Of a DNA stretch of 22,465 nt, positions 7,280 to 15,073 are shown one piece after another. The stretch comes from CALMFQ01 sp964495595. Its GTDB lineage: Bacteria > Pseudomonadota > Gammaproteobacteria > Burkholderiales > SCOH01. Below the pieces are notes generated by a model. It saw only the letters and a program-made list of their open reading frames with translations, did not search any database and had not been told where the DNA came from. The translations under genes were made by a program, and so were the position numbers. The DNA lies in NCBI GenBank assembly GCA_964495595.1, contig CAZBWH010000054.1, positions 1 to 22,465 of the forward strand, given 5' to 3'. Position 1 is the first letter of the stretch. Each line of letters opens with the position of its first letter.

Positions 7280-8233
7280 TCAGTCGAGGCGATTGCGCAG
7301 CTCGCGGCGAAAAAAGCTCTCGATGTTGCCGATCAGCTGATCGGCCAGGTTTGCCAGCGCACCACTGCCGAGCCAGGCACAGTGTGGCGTAACAATCAGG
7401 TTGGACAGGGGCACATCCAGCAAGGGATTGCCATCGACGGGAGGTTCGGATTCGAGCACGTCGACCCCTGCTCCGGCAATGGTCCGGGTGCGCAGGGCGT
7501 CCGCCAGCGCCGTGGCATCGATCAATCCACCTCGGGCAGTGTTGATCAGGATGGCGCCCGGTTTCATCTGTGCCAGTTCGCGGGCGCCGATCAGGTGGCG
7601 GGTGTCGTCGGTGAGCGGGCAGTGCAGCGAGAGGACGTCGGCGGTTTGCAGCACCTCCTGAAACGGGGTGTAGCCTACGCGCAACTGGCGCGCCGGCTTG
7701 CGCTCGGCGAACAGGACGTTCATGCCGAAGGCCCGCGCCAGCCGGGCGACGCTTTCGCCCAGCGAGCCCTTGCCGACAATCCCCAGTGTCGAGCCGGCCA
7801 GATCCTGTACCGGGTGCTGCATCAGGCAGAATTGCTTGGAGCGCTGCCATTCGCCGGCATTAACCGATGCCTGCCAGGCGGCCAGATTGCGCCGCAGTGC
7901 CAGCATCAGCATCAGGGCGTGTTCGGCCACCGTGATATCGGCGTAGTTGCGGATATTGCAGACGGCAATGCCCAGCTCCTGGCAGGCTTGCAGGTCGACA
8001 TGATTGCTGCCGGTCGCGGCGATGGCGATCAGCTTGAGTTCAGGGCATTGCTGCAGCAGCGGGCGTGACAGCGGGACCTTGTTCGAAATGGCTACCGTAG
8101 CCCCTTGCAGCCGTTGCAAGGCTTCGTCAGCCGTGCTGTTTGGGTATTCTTCCCAACGATGCGGGAGGGCGGGGCGGCGAACGGGCCAGGGCAGGCTGGC
8201 GCGGTCAAGAAAACAGATTCTGGGCAGGGGCAT
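7280..8233 (-). CDS. D-2-hydroxyacid dehydrogenase (glycerate dehydrogenase-like)
   Basis: A 317-aa NAD(P)-dependent D-isomer-specific 2-hydroxyacid dehydrogenase, closest in style to glycerate dehydrogenase/hydroxypyruvate reductase. Visible features: an N-terminal substrate domain (ICFLDRASLP), the family stretch AATGSNHVDL (72-81), a nucleotide-binding GKGSLG (154-159), and the catalytic triad R234 (NTARGG), E263 (LESEPP) and H284 (TPHCAW). The usual HxxW pair appears as H284 and W287. The start at 8233 is chosen because family members begin just before the ICFLDR strand; an in-frame ATG at 8278 would add 15 residues and reach into the divergent promoter region. Neither start has a strong ribosome site. 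It is divergent from a diguanylate cyclase gene. Exact substrate preference cannot be read from sequence. Confidence 0.88.
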   Translation of the reverse strand: MPLPRICFLDRASLPWPVRRPALPHRWEEYPNSTADEALQRLQGATVAISNKVPLSRPLLQQCPELKLIAIAATGSNHVDLQACQELGIAVCNIRNYADITVAEHALMLMLALRRNLAAWQASVNAGEWQRSKQFCLMQHPVQDLAGSTLGIVGKGSLGESVARLARAFGMNVLFAERKPARQLRVGYTPFQEVLQTADVLSLHCPLTDDTRHLIGARELAQMKPGAILINTARGGLIDATALADALRTRTIAGAGVDVLESEPPVDGNPLLDVPLSNLIVTPHCAWLGSGALANLADQLIGNIESFFRRELRNRLD

Positions 8234-8312
8234 GATAAAAAAGTCTGGCAAGACCAGATGATTGCTGAGCGGGCTCAATTCTGGCGGCGACCGTCAGCGG
8301 TACACTGATCGG

Positions 8313-9710
8313 ATGATGATGCTTTCGACGCTGCTACAGTCGCGACGGGTGTTGTACGGCGCGGCCATTATACTCTGGCTGGTTGCCGGAGCGGGTGCGC
8401 TGGTGCTGTATCTGACCAGCAGTCTGCGAACGATGCAATTGCACTTCCATCACGCCCAGGAAGATATCCAGATCCATTTGCTGAATCGGCTGGTGTCGGC
8501 TGATACGGTGCTGGACAGCTTTGCTGCTTTCCATGCCGATGCCGATCTGTCCGATCAGGCTCGCACCCGCCGTTTCGCGCGCCAGATGCTGGCCAGGACG
8601 GCTCACGTGCAGGCATTGCAGGTTTACCGCGACAGCCAGCCGGAATTTGCCGGCCCGTTTGTCGTGTCGTTCAGCGAGCCGCAGGCCGCAGGATATTGGC
8701 AGCCGGGGCAGGCCGTGCCGGTAGCGCTGCCGGCCAATGGTCCGGTGGCGCTGGCTTGGGCGACTGCCGTGCCGGATGGTTCCGGTGCGCTGATGATCTG
8801 GCGTGTGGCGGATGCCGGAGTGGATGATCCGTGGCGAGGGCGGGTGGTGGTCGGTGCGTTGTTGCGTAGCGACGGCCTGCACCCGGCTCAACTCAAGCTG
8901 CCGGCCGGGATGCGGGTCAGCCTGCGCTGGCAGGATGGCCGGCACAGGCCAGTGTTTGTGATCGGGCAATTGCGTGACAGCTGGCCTGAATCATGGCTGC
9001 TGCCTCGGTTGCAGAGCGCCCAGCCGCTGCAGGCGGGTTCTGACTGGCCTTTCGTGCTGGAGTGCCAGTGGCAGCTGGGCTGGCAAGACCTTGACCTGCC
9101 GGTGGTGGGGGCGCTGCTGGTGCTGGCTGCGTCGGCGTTGCTGTCATTACTGCTGCTGGCGCGCCGGGTGCATGGCCACGAACTGCAGCGTGCTGCACGT
9201 GAATCCAGGTTGTACGATCTAGCCCATCACGATCCGCTGACCGGGCTGTACAACCGTTATTACCTGGAGCGCCGGCTGCGGCAGGCAATCGACAGCCATC
9301 GCCGTGACCAGAGCCGTTTTGCGGTGGTCTTTGTCGATCTGGACAGGTTCAAGCCGATCAACGATCGTTATGGGCACGAGGTGGGTGACGAGGTGTTGCA
9401 AGTCATCGCGGCGCGACTGAAGAACGTCGTGCGCCAGTGCGATACCGTGGCTCGCATCGGGGGAGATGAATTCGTGCTGCTGTTCGAGCAGGTCAGCCAT
9501 GCCGAGCGCATCCGGGAGTTGTCTGCTGCGCTGCACGATGCGCTGGCGCAAGCGATCCGGCTGAAAGCGGGGGTGGTATCGGTCGGCGCCAGTTCGGGAA
9601 CCGCTTTTTTTCCCGAAGACGGTGAAAGCGTTGAACAACTGCTGCTGGTGGCTGACAAGCTGATGTATGCCGCAAAGACTTTGCGTCGCCAGCAGTTGAA
9701 GCCCGGTTGA
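8313..9710 (+). CDS. Membrane-bound diguanylate cyclase (GGDEF)
   Basis: A 465-aa protein that should make cyclic di-GMP from two GTP. It has TM1 at about 12-35, a periplasmic region of about 225 residues (a possible CHASE-like sensor of unknown ligand), TM2 at about 262-286, a short linker, and a C-terminal GGDEF domain (HHDPLTGLYNRYYLERRL to the end). The active-site signature is an intact GGDEF at 383-387. The inhibitory I-site RxxD (RQCD, 374-377) lies exactly five residues before it, so product feedback inhibition is expected. Three consecutive ATGs (8313, 8316, 8319) make the exact start uncertain, and the ribosome site is weak. An upstream in-frame ATG at 8262 is unlikely because it would overlap the divergent gene's promoter. 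Confidence 0.93.
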   Translation: MMMLSTLLQSRRVLYGAAIILWLVAGAGALVLYLTSSLRTMQLHFHHAQEDIQIHLLNRLVSADTVLDSFAAFHADADLSDQARTRRFARQMLARTAHVQALQVYRDSQPEFAGPFVVSFSEPQAAGYWQPGQAVPVALPANGPVALAWATAVPDGSGALMIWRVADAGVDDPWRGRVVVGALLRSDGLHPAQLKLPAGMRVSLRWQDGRHRPVFVIGQLRDSWPESWLLPRLQSAQPLQAGSDWPFVLECQWQLGWQDLDLPVVGALLVLAASALLSLLLLARRVHGHELQRAARESRLYDLAHHDPLTGLYNRYYLERRLRQAIDSHRRDQSRFAVVFVDLDRFKPINDRYGHEVGDEVLQVIAARLKNVVRQCDTVARIGGDEFVLLFEQVSHAERIRELSAALHDALAQAIRLKAGVVSVGASSGTAFFPEDGESVEQLLLVADKLMYAAKTLRRQQLKPG

Positions 9711-9717
9711 CGCGGGG

Positions 9718-9769
9718 CGGGCAATCATTCCCTCTGTCTGTCGTGCCCTTGCCGGGGCGGGATTGCCCG
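9718..9769 (+). terminator. Inverted repeat after the diguanylate cyclase gene
   Basis: Perfect 9-nt arms CGGGCAATC (9718-9726) and GATTGCCCG (9761-9769) are separated by 34 nt and begin 8 nt after the stop. A short TTTCGTT follows. It could be a terminator or a mRNA 3'-end structure. Confidence 0.3.
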
Positions 9770-9856
9770 TTTCGTTCCGGGCGGCGCTGGCTGTCATCTT
9801 CGGGCATTATCATGTCCCGGTCCGGATTTGCCCTACACAACTGAAAGTGCTGCAAC

Positions 9857-11041
9857 ATGCAAAGTATCGTGGTCATCAATGCTGGTTCTTCCAGCGTCAA
9901 GTTTTCCCTGTTCGATCTGGATGGCCGCGAGCTGCGGCGGGTGTTGCAGGGACAGGTCGAAGGCCTCTACACCGCTGCACACTTCATCGCCCGCAGCGAG
10001 GCCGGCGAGATTCTGCAGCAACGCCACTGGCCAGCCGGTAGCGAGCTGGGGCACCAGGGTGCCCTGGAACAGGTGCAGGCGTTCATCGACGGGCAGCTGG
10101 ATGGCCGGTCGCTGCTTGGGGTGGGGCACCGCGTGGTTCACGGCGGGCCGGATCATGCCCGGCCGGAGCGGGTGACTCCGGATCTGTTGTCACGACTGCA
10201 ATCCCTGATTCCGTTGGCGCCATTGCATCAGCCGCACAATCTGGCGCCGATCCGGCTGCTGCTGGAGCAGTCGCCGGATTTGCCGCAAGTAGCCTGTTTC
10301 GACACGGCTTTTCATCGCAGCAACCCCGAGGTGGCGCAGCGTTTCGCGCTGCCGGCCCGGTTGCACGATGCTGGTGTGCGCCGGTACGGCTTTCATGGCT
10401 TGTCGTATGAATACATTGCCGAGGCGCTGCGTGAGTGTGACCCGGTCGCTGCGGCTGGCAAGGTGGTGGTGCTGCATCTGGGGAATGGCGCCAGCATGTG
10501 TGCCATCGAGGCTGGCAACAGCATTGCCAGCACCATGGGATTTACGGCGCTGGAAGGCCTGCCGATGGGAACACGCACCGGCTCGCTCGATCCGGGTGTA
10601 CTACTGTACCTGATGTCGCATGACGGCATGGATGCCCGTTCGCTGGAGCAATTGCTTTACCACCAGTCCGGGTTGCTTGGCGTATCCGGTATCTCCAGCG
10701 ACATGCGTACCCTGTTGCAAAGTGATGCTCCCGGTGCACGGCAGGCGATCGAGTTATACGTGTACCGTATCAGCCGTGAGCTGGGATCGCTCGCCGCCGC
10801 ATTGGGCGGGCTGGATGCGATCGTATTCACTGCCGGCATCGGTGAACATGCCGTGCCGGTTCGGCAGCAAGTGTGTGAAGCGGCCGCTTGGCTGGGCTTG
10901 CGGTTTGATCCGCTGGCCAACGCGGCCGGGCAGGCCCTACTCAGCCTGCCAGGCAGTCCGGTGCGGGCCTGGGTGCTGCCGACCAATGAAGAACTGATGA
11001 TTGCCCGCCACACCCGCGACGTACTGCAGGCGGCAGGGTAA
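9857..11041 (+). CDS. ackA: Acetate kinase
   Basis: A 394-aa acetate/propionate kinase (acetate + ATP to acetyl phosphate + ADP). Signature 1 is VINAGSSSVKFSLF (6-19). Other family blocks are GHRVVHGG, the catalytic aspartate in CFDTAFH, RRYGFHGLSYEY, the phosphate-binding HLGNGAS, and the arginine-containing GTRTGSLDPG. The C-terminus LPTNEELMIARHT is standard, and the length is typical (about 400). No good Shine-Dalgarno precedes the ATG. No pta gene is adjacent; instead a FabI-type reductase follows after 61 nt, so the two are probably co-transcribed. The same pairing occurs, as I recall, in gene clusters that also carry an enoyl-CoA hydratase/phosphotransacetylase fusion, absent here. Confidence 0.95.
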   Translation: MQSIVVINAGSSSVKFSLFDLDGRELRRVLQGQVEGLYTAAHFIARSEAGEILQQRHWPAGSELGHQGALEQVQAFIDGQLDGRSLLGVGHRVVHGGPDHARPERVTPDLLSRLQSLIPLAPLHQPHNLAPIRLLLEQSPDLPQVACFDTAFHRSNPEVAQRFALPARLHDAGVRRYGFHGLSYEYIAEALRECDPVAAAGKVVVLHLGNGASMCAIEAGNSIASTMGFTALEGLPMGTRTGSLDPGVLLYLMSHDGMDARSLEQLLYHQSGLLGVSGISSDMRTLLQSDAPGARQAIELYVYRISRELGSLAAALGGLDAIVFTAGIGEHAVPVRQQVCEAAAWLGLRFDPLANAAGQALLSLPGSPVRAWVLPTNEELMIARHTRDVLQAAG

Positions 11042-11102
11042 GTGCTCGCGCCCTGGCCGGCCGATTCGCAGGTTTCTGTTGTCCAACCCTCTGGAGTACA
11101 TC

Positions 11103-11885
11103 ATGGTAGTCGATATTCCTCACCCGATACTGAGCGGCAAGAAAGTCCTGATCGTTGGCATTGCTAACGAACATTCCATTGCCTACGGCTGTGCCAATGC
11201 CTTTTGCGAGCTGGGCGCCGAGCTGGCGATCACCTATCTGAACGACAAGGCCCGGCCGCATGTCGAGCCGCTCGCTGAGGCTATGGGTGCCAGCATGCTG
11301 TTGCCGCTGGACGTATCGCAGCCCGGCCAGCTCGAAGCCGTGTTCGACGCCATTCGGGCGAAGTGGGGCAAGCTGGACGTTCTGGTGCATTCGATTGCGT
11401 TTGCGCCGAAAGAAGATCTGCAGGGCGGGTTGATGCATTCCTCGGCGGAAGGGTTTTCCAGGGCGATGGATGTTTCCTGCCATTCCTTCGTGCGGATGGC
11501 GCAACTGGCTGCGCCATTGATGAGTGATGGTGGCTCGATGTTTGCCATGAGCTACTACGGCGCGCAGAAAGTGGTGCCGAACTACAACCTGATGGGGCCG
11601 GTAAAAGCTGCGCTGGAAGCCTGTTGCCGCTATCTGGCCTACGAACTGGGGCATCAGAAGATTCGCGTACATGCGATCTCGCCCGGCCCGCTGAAAACCC
11701 GTGCCGCGTCCGGGCTGAAGGATTTCGAGCTGCTGCTGAACGAGGCGGTGGAAAAGGCGCCGGTAGGCGAGCTGGTCGATGTTGACGACGTGGGTTTTAC
11801 CTGCGCCTACCTCGCCACGCCTTACGCCCGCCGGCTGACGGGAGACACCATTTTTGTCGATGGTGGTTTCAACATCATGGCCTGA
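11103..11885 (+). CDS. fabI: Enoyl-ACP reductase, FabI type
   Basis: A 260-aa NADH-dependent enoyl-[acyl carrier protein] reductase of the short-chain dehydrogenase superfamily, last step of fatty acid elongation. Visible: the divergent glycine motif GIANEHSIAYG (19-29), the SIAFAPKEDL segment, and the catalytic Tyr-x6-Lys pair Y161/K168 with the extra FabI tyrosine Y151. The C-terminus GDTIFVDGGFNIMA is typical. The start is ATG 11103, with CTGGAG 8 nt upstream. Its SYYGAQKVVPNYNLMGPVK block differs from the E. coli type (SYLGAERAIPNYNVMG) and resembles a subgroup often found beside ackA. It could therefore be a second, non-housekeeping reductase. The enzyme class is secure; the role is less so. 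Confidence 0.9.
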   Translation: MVVDIPHPILSGKKVLIVGIANEHSIAYGCANAFCELGAELAITYLNDKARPHVEPLAEAMGASMLLPLDVSQPGQLEAVFDAIRAKWGKLDVLVHSIAFAPKEDLQGGLMHSSAEGFSRAMDVSCHSFVRMAQLAAPLMSDGGSMFAMSYYGAQKVVPNYNLMGPVKAALEACCRYLAYELGHQKIRVHAISPGPLKTRAASGLKDFELLLNEAVEKAPVGELVDVDDVGFTCAYLATPYARRLTGDTIFVDGGFNIMA

Positions 11886-11897
11886 TCCAGGCTGACC

Positions 11898-11919
11898 GGC
11901 CGGCCCGTCCGGGCTGGCC
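11898..11919. terminator. GC-rich hairpin between convergent fabI and OmpA-family genes
   Basis: Arms GGCCGGCCCG (11898-11907) and CGGGCTGGCC (11910-11919) pair over 10 bp with one mismatch or wobble, leaving a very short loop. There is no clear T-run on either side. It may act as a bidirectional transcript-end structure. Confidence 0.4.
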
Positions 11920-12765
11920 TTACTGCTTGACCAGTTCTACCCGGCGGTTTTTAGCCCGCCCGGCCTCGCTGTCATTGGTCGCCACCGGCGCCAGCGATGC
12001 CACCCCGTAGCCTTTCAGCCGGGCGGCAGTGATGCCGAAGCGGCCTGCCAGTGCCTGAACCACTGCTTCGCCACGGGCGACCGACAGCTTCATGTTGCTG
12101 TCCAGATTGCCGACATTGTCGGTGTGGCCGACCACATTCAGTTTCAGTGCCGGATCGTTTTTCAGCAGCTTGGCAATTTCCGTCAGGGTCGCCTCCGATT
12201 CCGGTTTGATGACGGCCTTGCCGGTATCGAAATGAATCCCGTACACCGCAGCGTGGCCAGTGCTGCGGATGTCGTTGCCCAGTACCACGGCGGTAGCGCG
12301 CACCTCCTGCGCCATCAGCTGTTTTTCGACCAGGTTGACGGTGTACATGCCATTATTGGCACCAAACACCTCCGCCCAGACTTCAGCGTCTTGCTGGCGA
12401 ATCTGGATGATGGCGTACTGGGTGCCGCCGTCTTCGTATTCATAAACCGTCTTGCCGCCGAGCGCCCTGGCGGCATTAATGTAATTACGGGTGATCTGCA
12501 GGCCGCTGGGTTGCTTGATGCCGCTGTTGGCATAGTAGATCACACTGTATTTGTGGCCTTCGACCGCCTGGCTCTTGCCCGGCCCGACCGTGAATTCGTG
12601 CCGATCAAACGCCTGTTCGTCAAAGCGGTTGATGTGGAACCCTTGCATCCGGGTGAAGACCGACGGGTCTTTGCTGCCCTTGATGTCCGGCTCGGCGAGT
12701 GCGGCGCCGCTGGCAAGCAGAACCATGGCAAGCGAAGGAAATAGCAGGGCAAAACGTGGTTTCAT
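11920..12765 (-). CDS. OmpA-family protein with DUF4892-like N-terminus
   Basis: A 281-aa exported protein. The signal peptide MKPRFALLFPSLAMVLLASG...ALA is cleaved before EPDIKG. Residues 28-155 (DIKGSKDPSVFTRMQGF... up to the VEKQLMAQE helix) resemble the DUF4892 family. Residues of about 172-279 form an OmpA-type peptidoglycan-binding domain with HTDNVG (214-219), the LSVARGEAV helix, GYGV (252-255) and NRRVEL (273-278). It is probably periplasmic and bound to peptidoglycan; I see no TM helix apart from the signal. Start ATG 12765 is chosen for the signal peptide; the frame is open upstream to 12870 but that extension would destroy it. The ribosome site is weak. It is separated from the upstream FKBP gene by 147 nt, so it may have its own promoter. 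Confidence 0.88.
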   Translation of the reverse strand: MKPRFALLFPSLAMVLLASGAALAEPDIKGSKDPSVFTRMQGFHINRFDEQAFDRHEFTVGPGKSQAVEGHKYSVIYYANSGIKQPSGLQITRNYINAARALGGKTVYEYEDGGTQYAIIQIRQQDAEVWAEVFGANNGMYTVNLVEKQLMAQEVRATAVVLGNDIRSTGHAAVYGIHFDTGKAVIKPESEATLTEIAKLLKNDPALKLNVVGHTDNVGNLDSNMKLSVARGEAVVQALAGRFGITAARLKGYGVASLAPVATNDSEAGRAKNRRVELVKQ

Positions 12766-12912
12766 GTTGGCTGTCTCGCTGGTTGGCAATCGGGCGTGCC
12801 GCAGATCCGACACGCTGCGAGCGGGCCGGACAGTGAGCGACAGCATCAGGATAGCGCCGGCAGGCGGCACCGCCCTTGCAGTAGATCAAGCAGGGCGGGG
12901 AGGGATGCTGCG

Positions 12913-13245
12913 TCAGATGACTTTGAGCAGCTCGACTTCGAAAATCAGGGTGGCATTGGGCGGGATGACGCCGCCGGCGCCGCGTGGCCCGTAGCCCTGA
13001 TGCGGCGGAATGGTCAGCCGGCGCTTGCCGCCGACCTGCATGCCGGCCACGCCTTCGTCCCAGCCGCGGATCACTTCGCCGCCACCCAGGTGAAAGCGGA
13101 ACGGGTCGTTGCGGTCGAGACTGGAATCAAACTTGCGCCCGTCTTCCAGCCAGCCGGTGTAGTGCACCACGACATATTGGCCGGGCTGGGCCGTTGCGCC
13201 GTCGCCGGTGTGGAGATCTTCGATTTTCAGTGTGGTTTCGCTCAT
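12913..13245 (-). CDS. Small FKBP-type peptidyl-prolyl cis-trans isomerase
   Basis: A 110-aa single-domain FKBP that interconverts cis and trans proline bonds during protein folding. The fold is complete: VVVHYTGWLEDGRKFDSS, the FxFxLGxGEVIRGWDEG active-site stretch (here FRFHLGGGEVIRGWDEG), the YGPRG loop, IPPNATLIFEVELL at the end. It has no signal peptide, so it is cytoplasmic. The length equals the minimal FKBP12-like domain. It lies 27 nt downstream of the chemotaxis receptor gene on the same strand, so co-transcription is possible. Family assignment is secure; client proteins are unknown. Confidence 0.95.
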   Translation of the reverse strand: MSETTLKIEDLHTGDGATAQPGQYVVVHYTGWLEDGRKFDSSLDRNDPFRFHLGGGEVIRGWDEGVAGMQVGGKRRLTIPPHQGYGPRGAGGVIPPNATLIFEVELLKVI

Positions 13246-13272
13246 TGTGTGCCTCTGGAACGTTGGACTCCG

Positions 13273-14901
13273 TCAGGTCTGGTACTGCCTGACACTGGCG
13301 GCCAGTGTATCCGAAAGCTGATTCAGCGTGTGGGCAAGGTCGGCCAGCTGCGCGGTGGCTGCGCTGTTCTGTTCACTCATCTGGGCAATTTTTTCGATGT
13401 TCTGGGCAATCTGGGTGCTGGCTGCGCCCTGTTCGCTGATCGCGCTGGCAATGCCCGATATCTTGTCGACCGACTGGCTGGCACGATGATGGATGTCGCC
13501 CAGCGACTCGGCTACCCGGCGGGTCAGTTCCACGCCTTCATCAACGGTGCGTGAGGCATCGCTCATGGTGGTGACGGCGGTGCTGGTGTCTTTCTGCACC
13601 GCCTGGATCATGCCGGAAATCTGGTTGGTGGCGTGGGTGGTCTTTTCCGCCAGTTGCCGAACTTCGTCGGCCACTACTGCAAAACCGCGTCCCTGTTCGC
13701 CGGCTCGGGCGGCTTCGATGGCTGCATTCAGCGCCAGCAGGTTGGTCTGGTCGGCAATGTCCTTGATCACCACCACGATGCCGCCAATATCGGTTGAGCG
13801 ACGCTCCAGCGAGGCGATTACGTCAGAGGACTGGCGGATGGCGTCGGCAATCCGGTTGATCTCGCGGGCGGTCTGCTCGGCCAGTGAGCGCCCTTCGGTG
13901 GCCAGTCGCTGGGCCTGGCGTGAATCCTGCTCGATGTCGCTGGCAGCATCGGACACATGGGTAATGCTGACCGTAAGCTCTTCGATCGACGCCGCAGTCG
14001 AGGCCGTGGCTTCGGCCTGGTAGCCGATGGCGCGGTTCTGTTCGTCGGCGACGTTGCGCAGGGCTCCTGCTGCCTGGTTGATCCGCTCGCCGCCTTGCTT
14101 GAATGAGCCGAGCAGCTCGCGCATCGCGGCAAAGAAGCGGTTGATCGCACCGATGGCGGCGCCGACTTCATCTTTGCCCCGGTAGGCAATCTGGCGGGTC
14201 AGGTCATTGGCCGCTACCGATTGCTGGACGCTGGCTTCGAGCAGTAGCAGCGGTTTGCGGATCGATGCGGCAATCATCAGTGCCACCGCGATGCCGGCCA
14301 CGACGGCCAGCACCGTCACGATCAAGGCGGTCTGGTTCAACTGGGCAATCGCAGCACCGATTTGTCGATCGTGCTGCTGCTGTTGCTGTTGCAGGGAGGC
14401 AAGGTAGCGATCGGTCAGGTCTTCCAGCGAGTGGATCGCTGGTTTGAAGGGTTCCATTGCCGTATTCATCTCTGAAATAGAGGGGTACTGCCCCTCCGTG
14501 GCGGCATGGGCGACGCTGTTGAAGCCGGCCTGGTATTTGCCCACCTGCTCGCGGATCGCATCGATTGCCGGCCGGTCTTCAGTGTCTTCCGCTTGCAGCG
14601 CCTGGGCGAGCAACTGCTGCAGTTTTACGGCCTGTTGTTGCCATTTCTGATAGTAATCTCGGGTTTTGGCCGGGTTGTCCAGGTTCAGCATCATGTCTTT
14701 TTCGGCACGGCGCAGTTGCAGCGCCATGACCTTGATCTGCTCGCCATTCATCGCAGCCTGGTTGCTGTGCTGCAGGGCCGCGCTGGCCTGTTGCACCTGC
14801 TGGCCGGAGTAGCGGTTGGTGACTGCCAGCGCCAGCAGCAGGGCGATCAGCAGGGCGAAGCCGATGAAAATGCGAGAACCGATCCGGACGCCTTGCAGCA
14901 T
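13273..14901 (-). CDS. Methyl-accepting chemotaxis protein
   Basis: A 542-aa transmembrane chemoreceptor. It has TM1 at about 11-28, a periplasmic helical ligand domain (30-190, four-helix-bundle style, with a run of six Gln at 171-176), TM2 at about 192-213, HAMP at about 214-265, and a long coiled-coil signalling domain. The kinase-control tip is conserved (DQTNLLALNAAIEAARAG, then EQGRGFAVVADEVRQLA, about 384-418). There is no NWETF-like CheR-binding pentapeptide at the C-terminus (it ends RQYQT), so adaptation would depend on other receptors. Start ATG 14901 has CAGGAGA 8 nt upstream. No che genes are nearby. The ligand is unknown. Confidence 0.95.
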   Translation of the reverse strand: MLQGVRIGSRIFIGFALLIALLLALAVTNRYSGQQVQQASAALQHSNQAAMNGEQIKVMALQLRRAEKDMMLNLDNPAKTRDYYQKWQQQAVKLQQLLAQALQAEDTEDRPAIDAIREQVGKYQAGFNSVAHAATEGQYPSISEMNTAMEPFKPAIHSLEDLTDRYLASLQQQQQQHDRQIGAAIAQLNQTALIVTVLAVVAGIAVALMIAASIRKPLLLLEASVQQSVAANDLTRQIAYRGKDEVGAAIGAINRFFAAMRELLGSFKQGGERINQAAGALRNVADEQNRAIGYQAEATASTAASIEELTVSITHVSDAASDIEQDSRQAQRLATEGRSLAEQTAREINRIADAIRQSSDVIASLERRSTDIGGIVVVIKDIADQTNLLALNAAIEAARAGEQGRGFAVVADEVRQLAEKTTHATNQISGMIQAVQKDTSTAVTTMSDASRTVDEGVELTRRVAESLGDIHHRASQSVDKISGIASAISEQGAASTQIAQNIEKIAQMSEQNSAATAQLADLAHTLNQLSDTLAASVRQYQT

Positions 14902-15073
14902 GGTGTGTCTCCTGTGTGGGGTTGACGTGCAGTGGTGATGACTGGCCGCGCTGATAGAATGCGTTTTTTTGGAACGGCCATGCTAATCAAGCATAGGCAA
15001 GGCCTGTGAGATTGTCAGTGTGCTTTGGGTGCTGATTCATGGTGTCCGGGGCGCATTTTTGAGGGGATCAACG

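Noticed and set aside
14922..14960. TTGACG ... TAGAAT promoter for purT
   Set aside because: The hexamers are 27 bp apart, too far for a sigma-70 promoter, and no better -35 was found.
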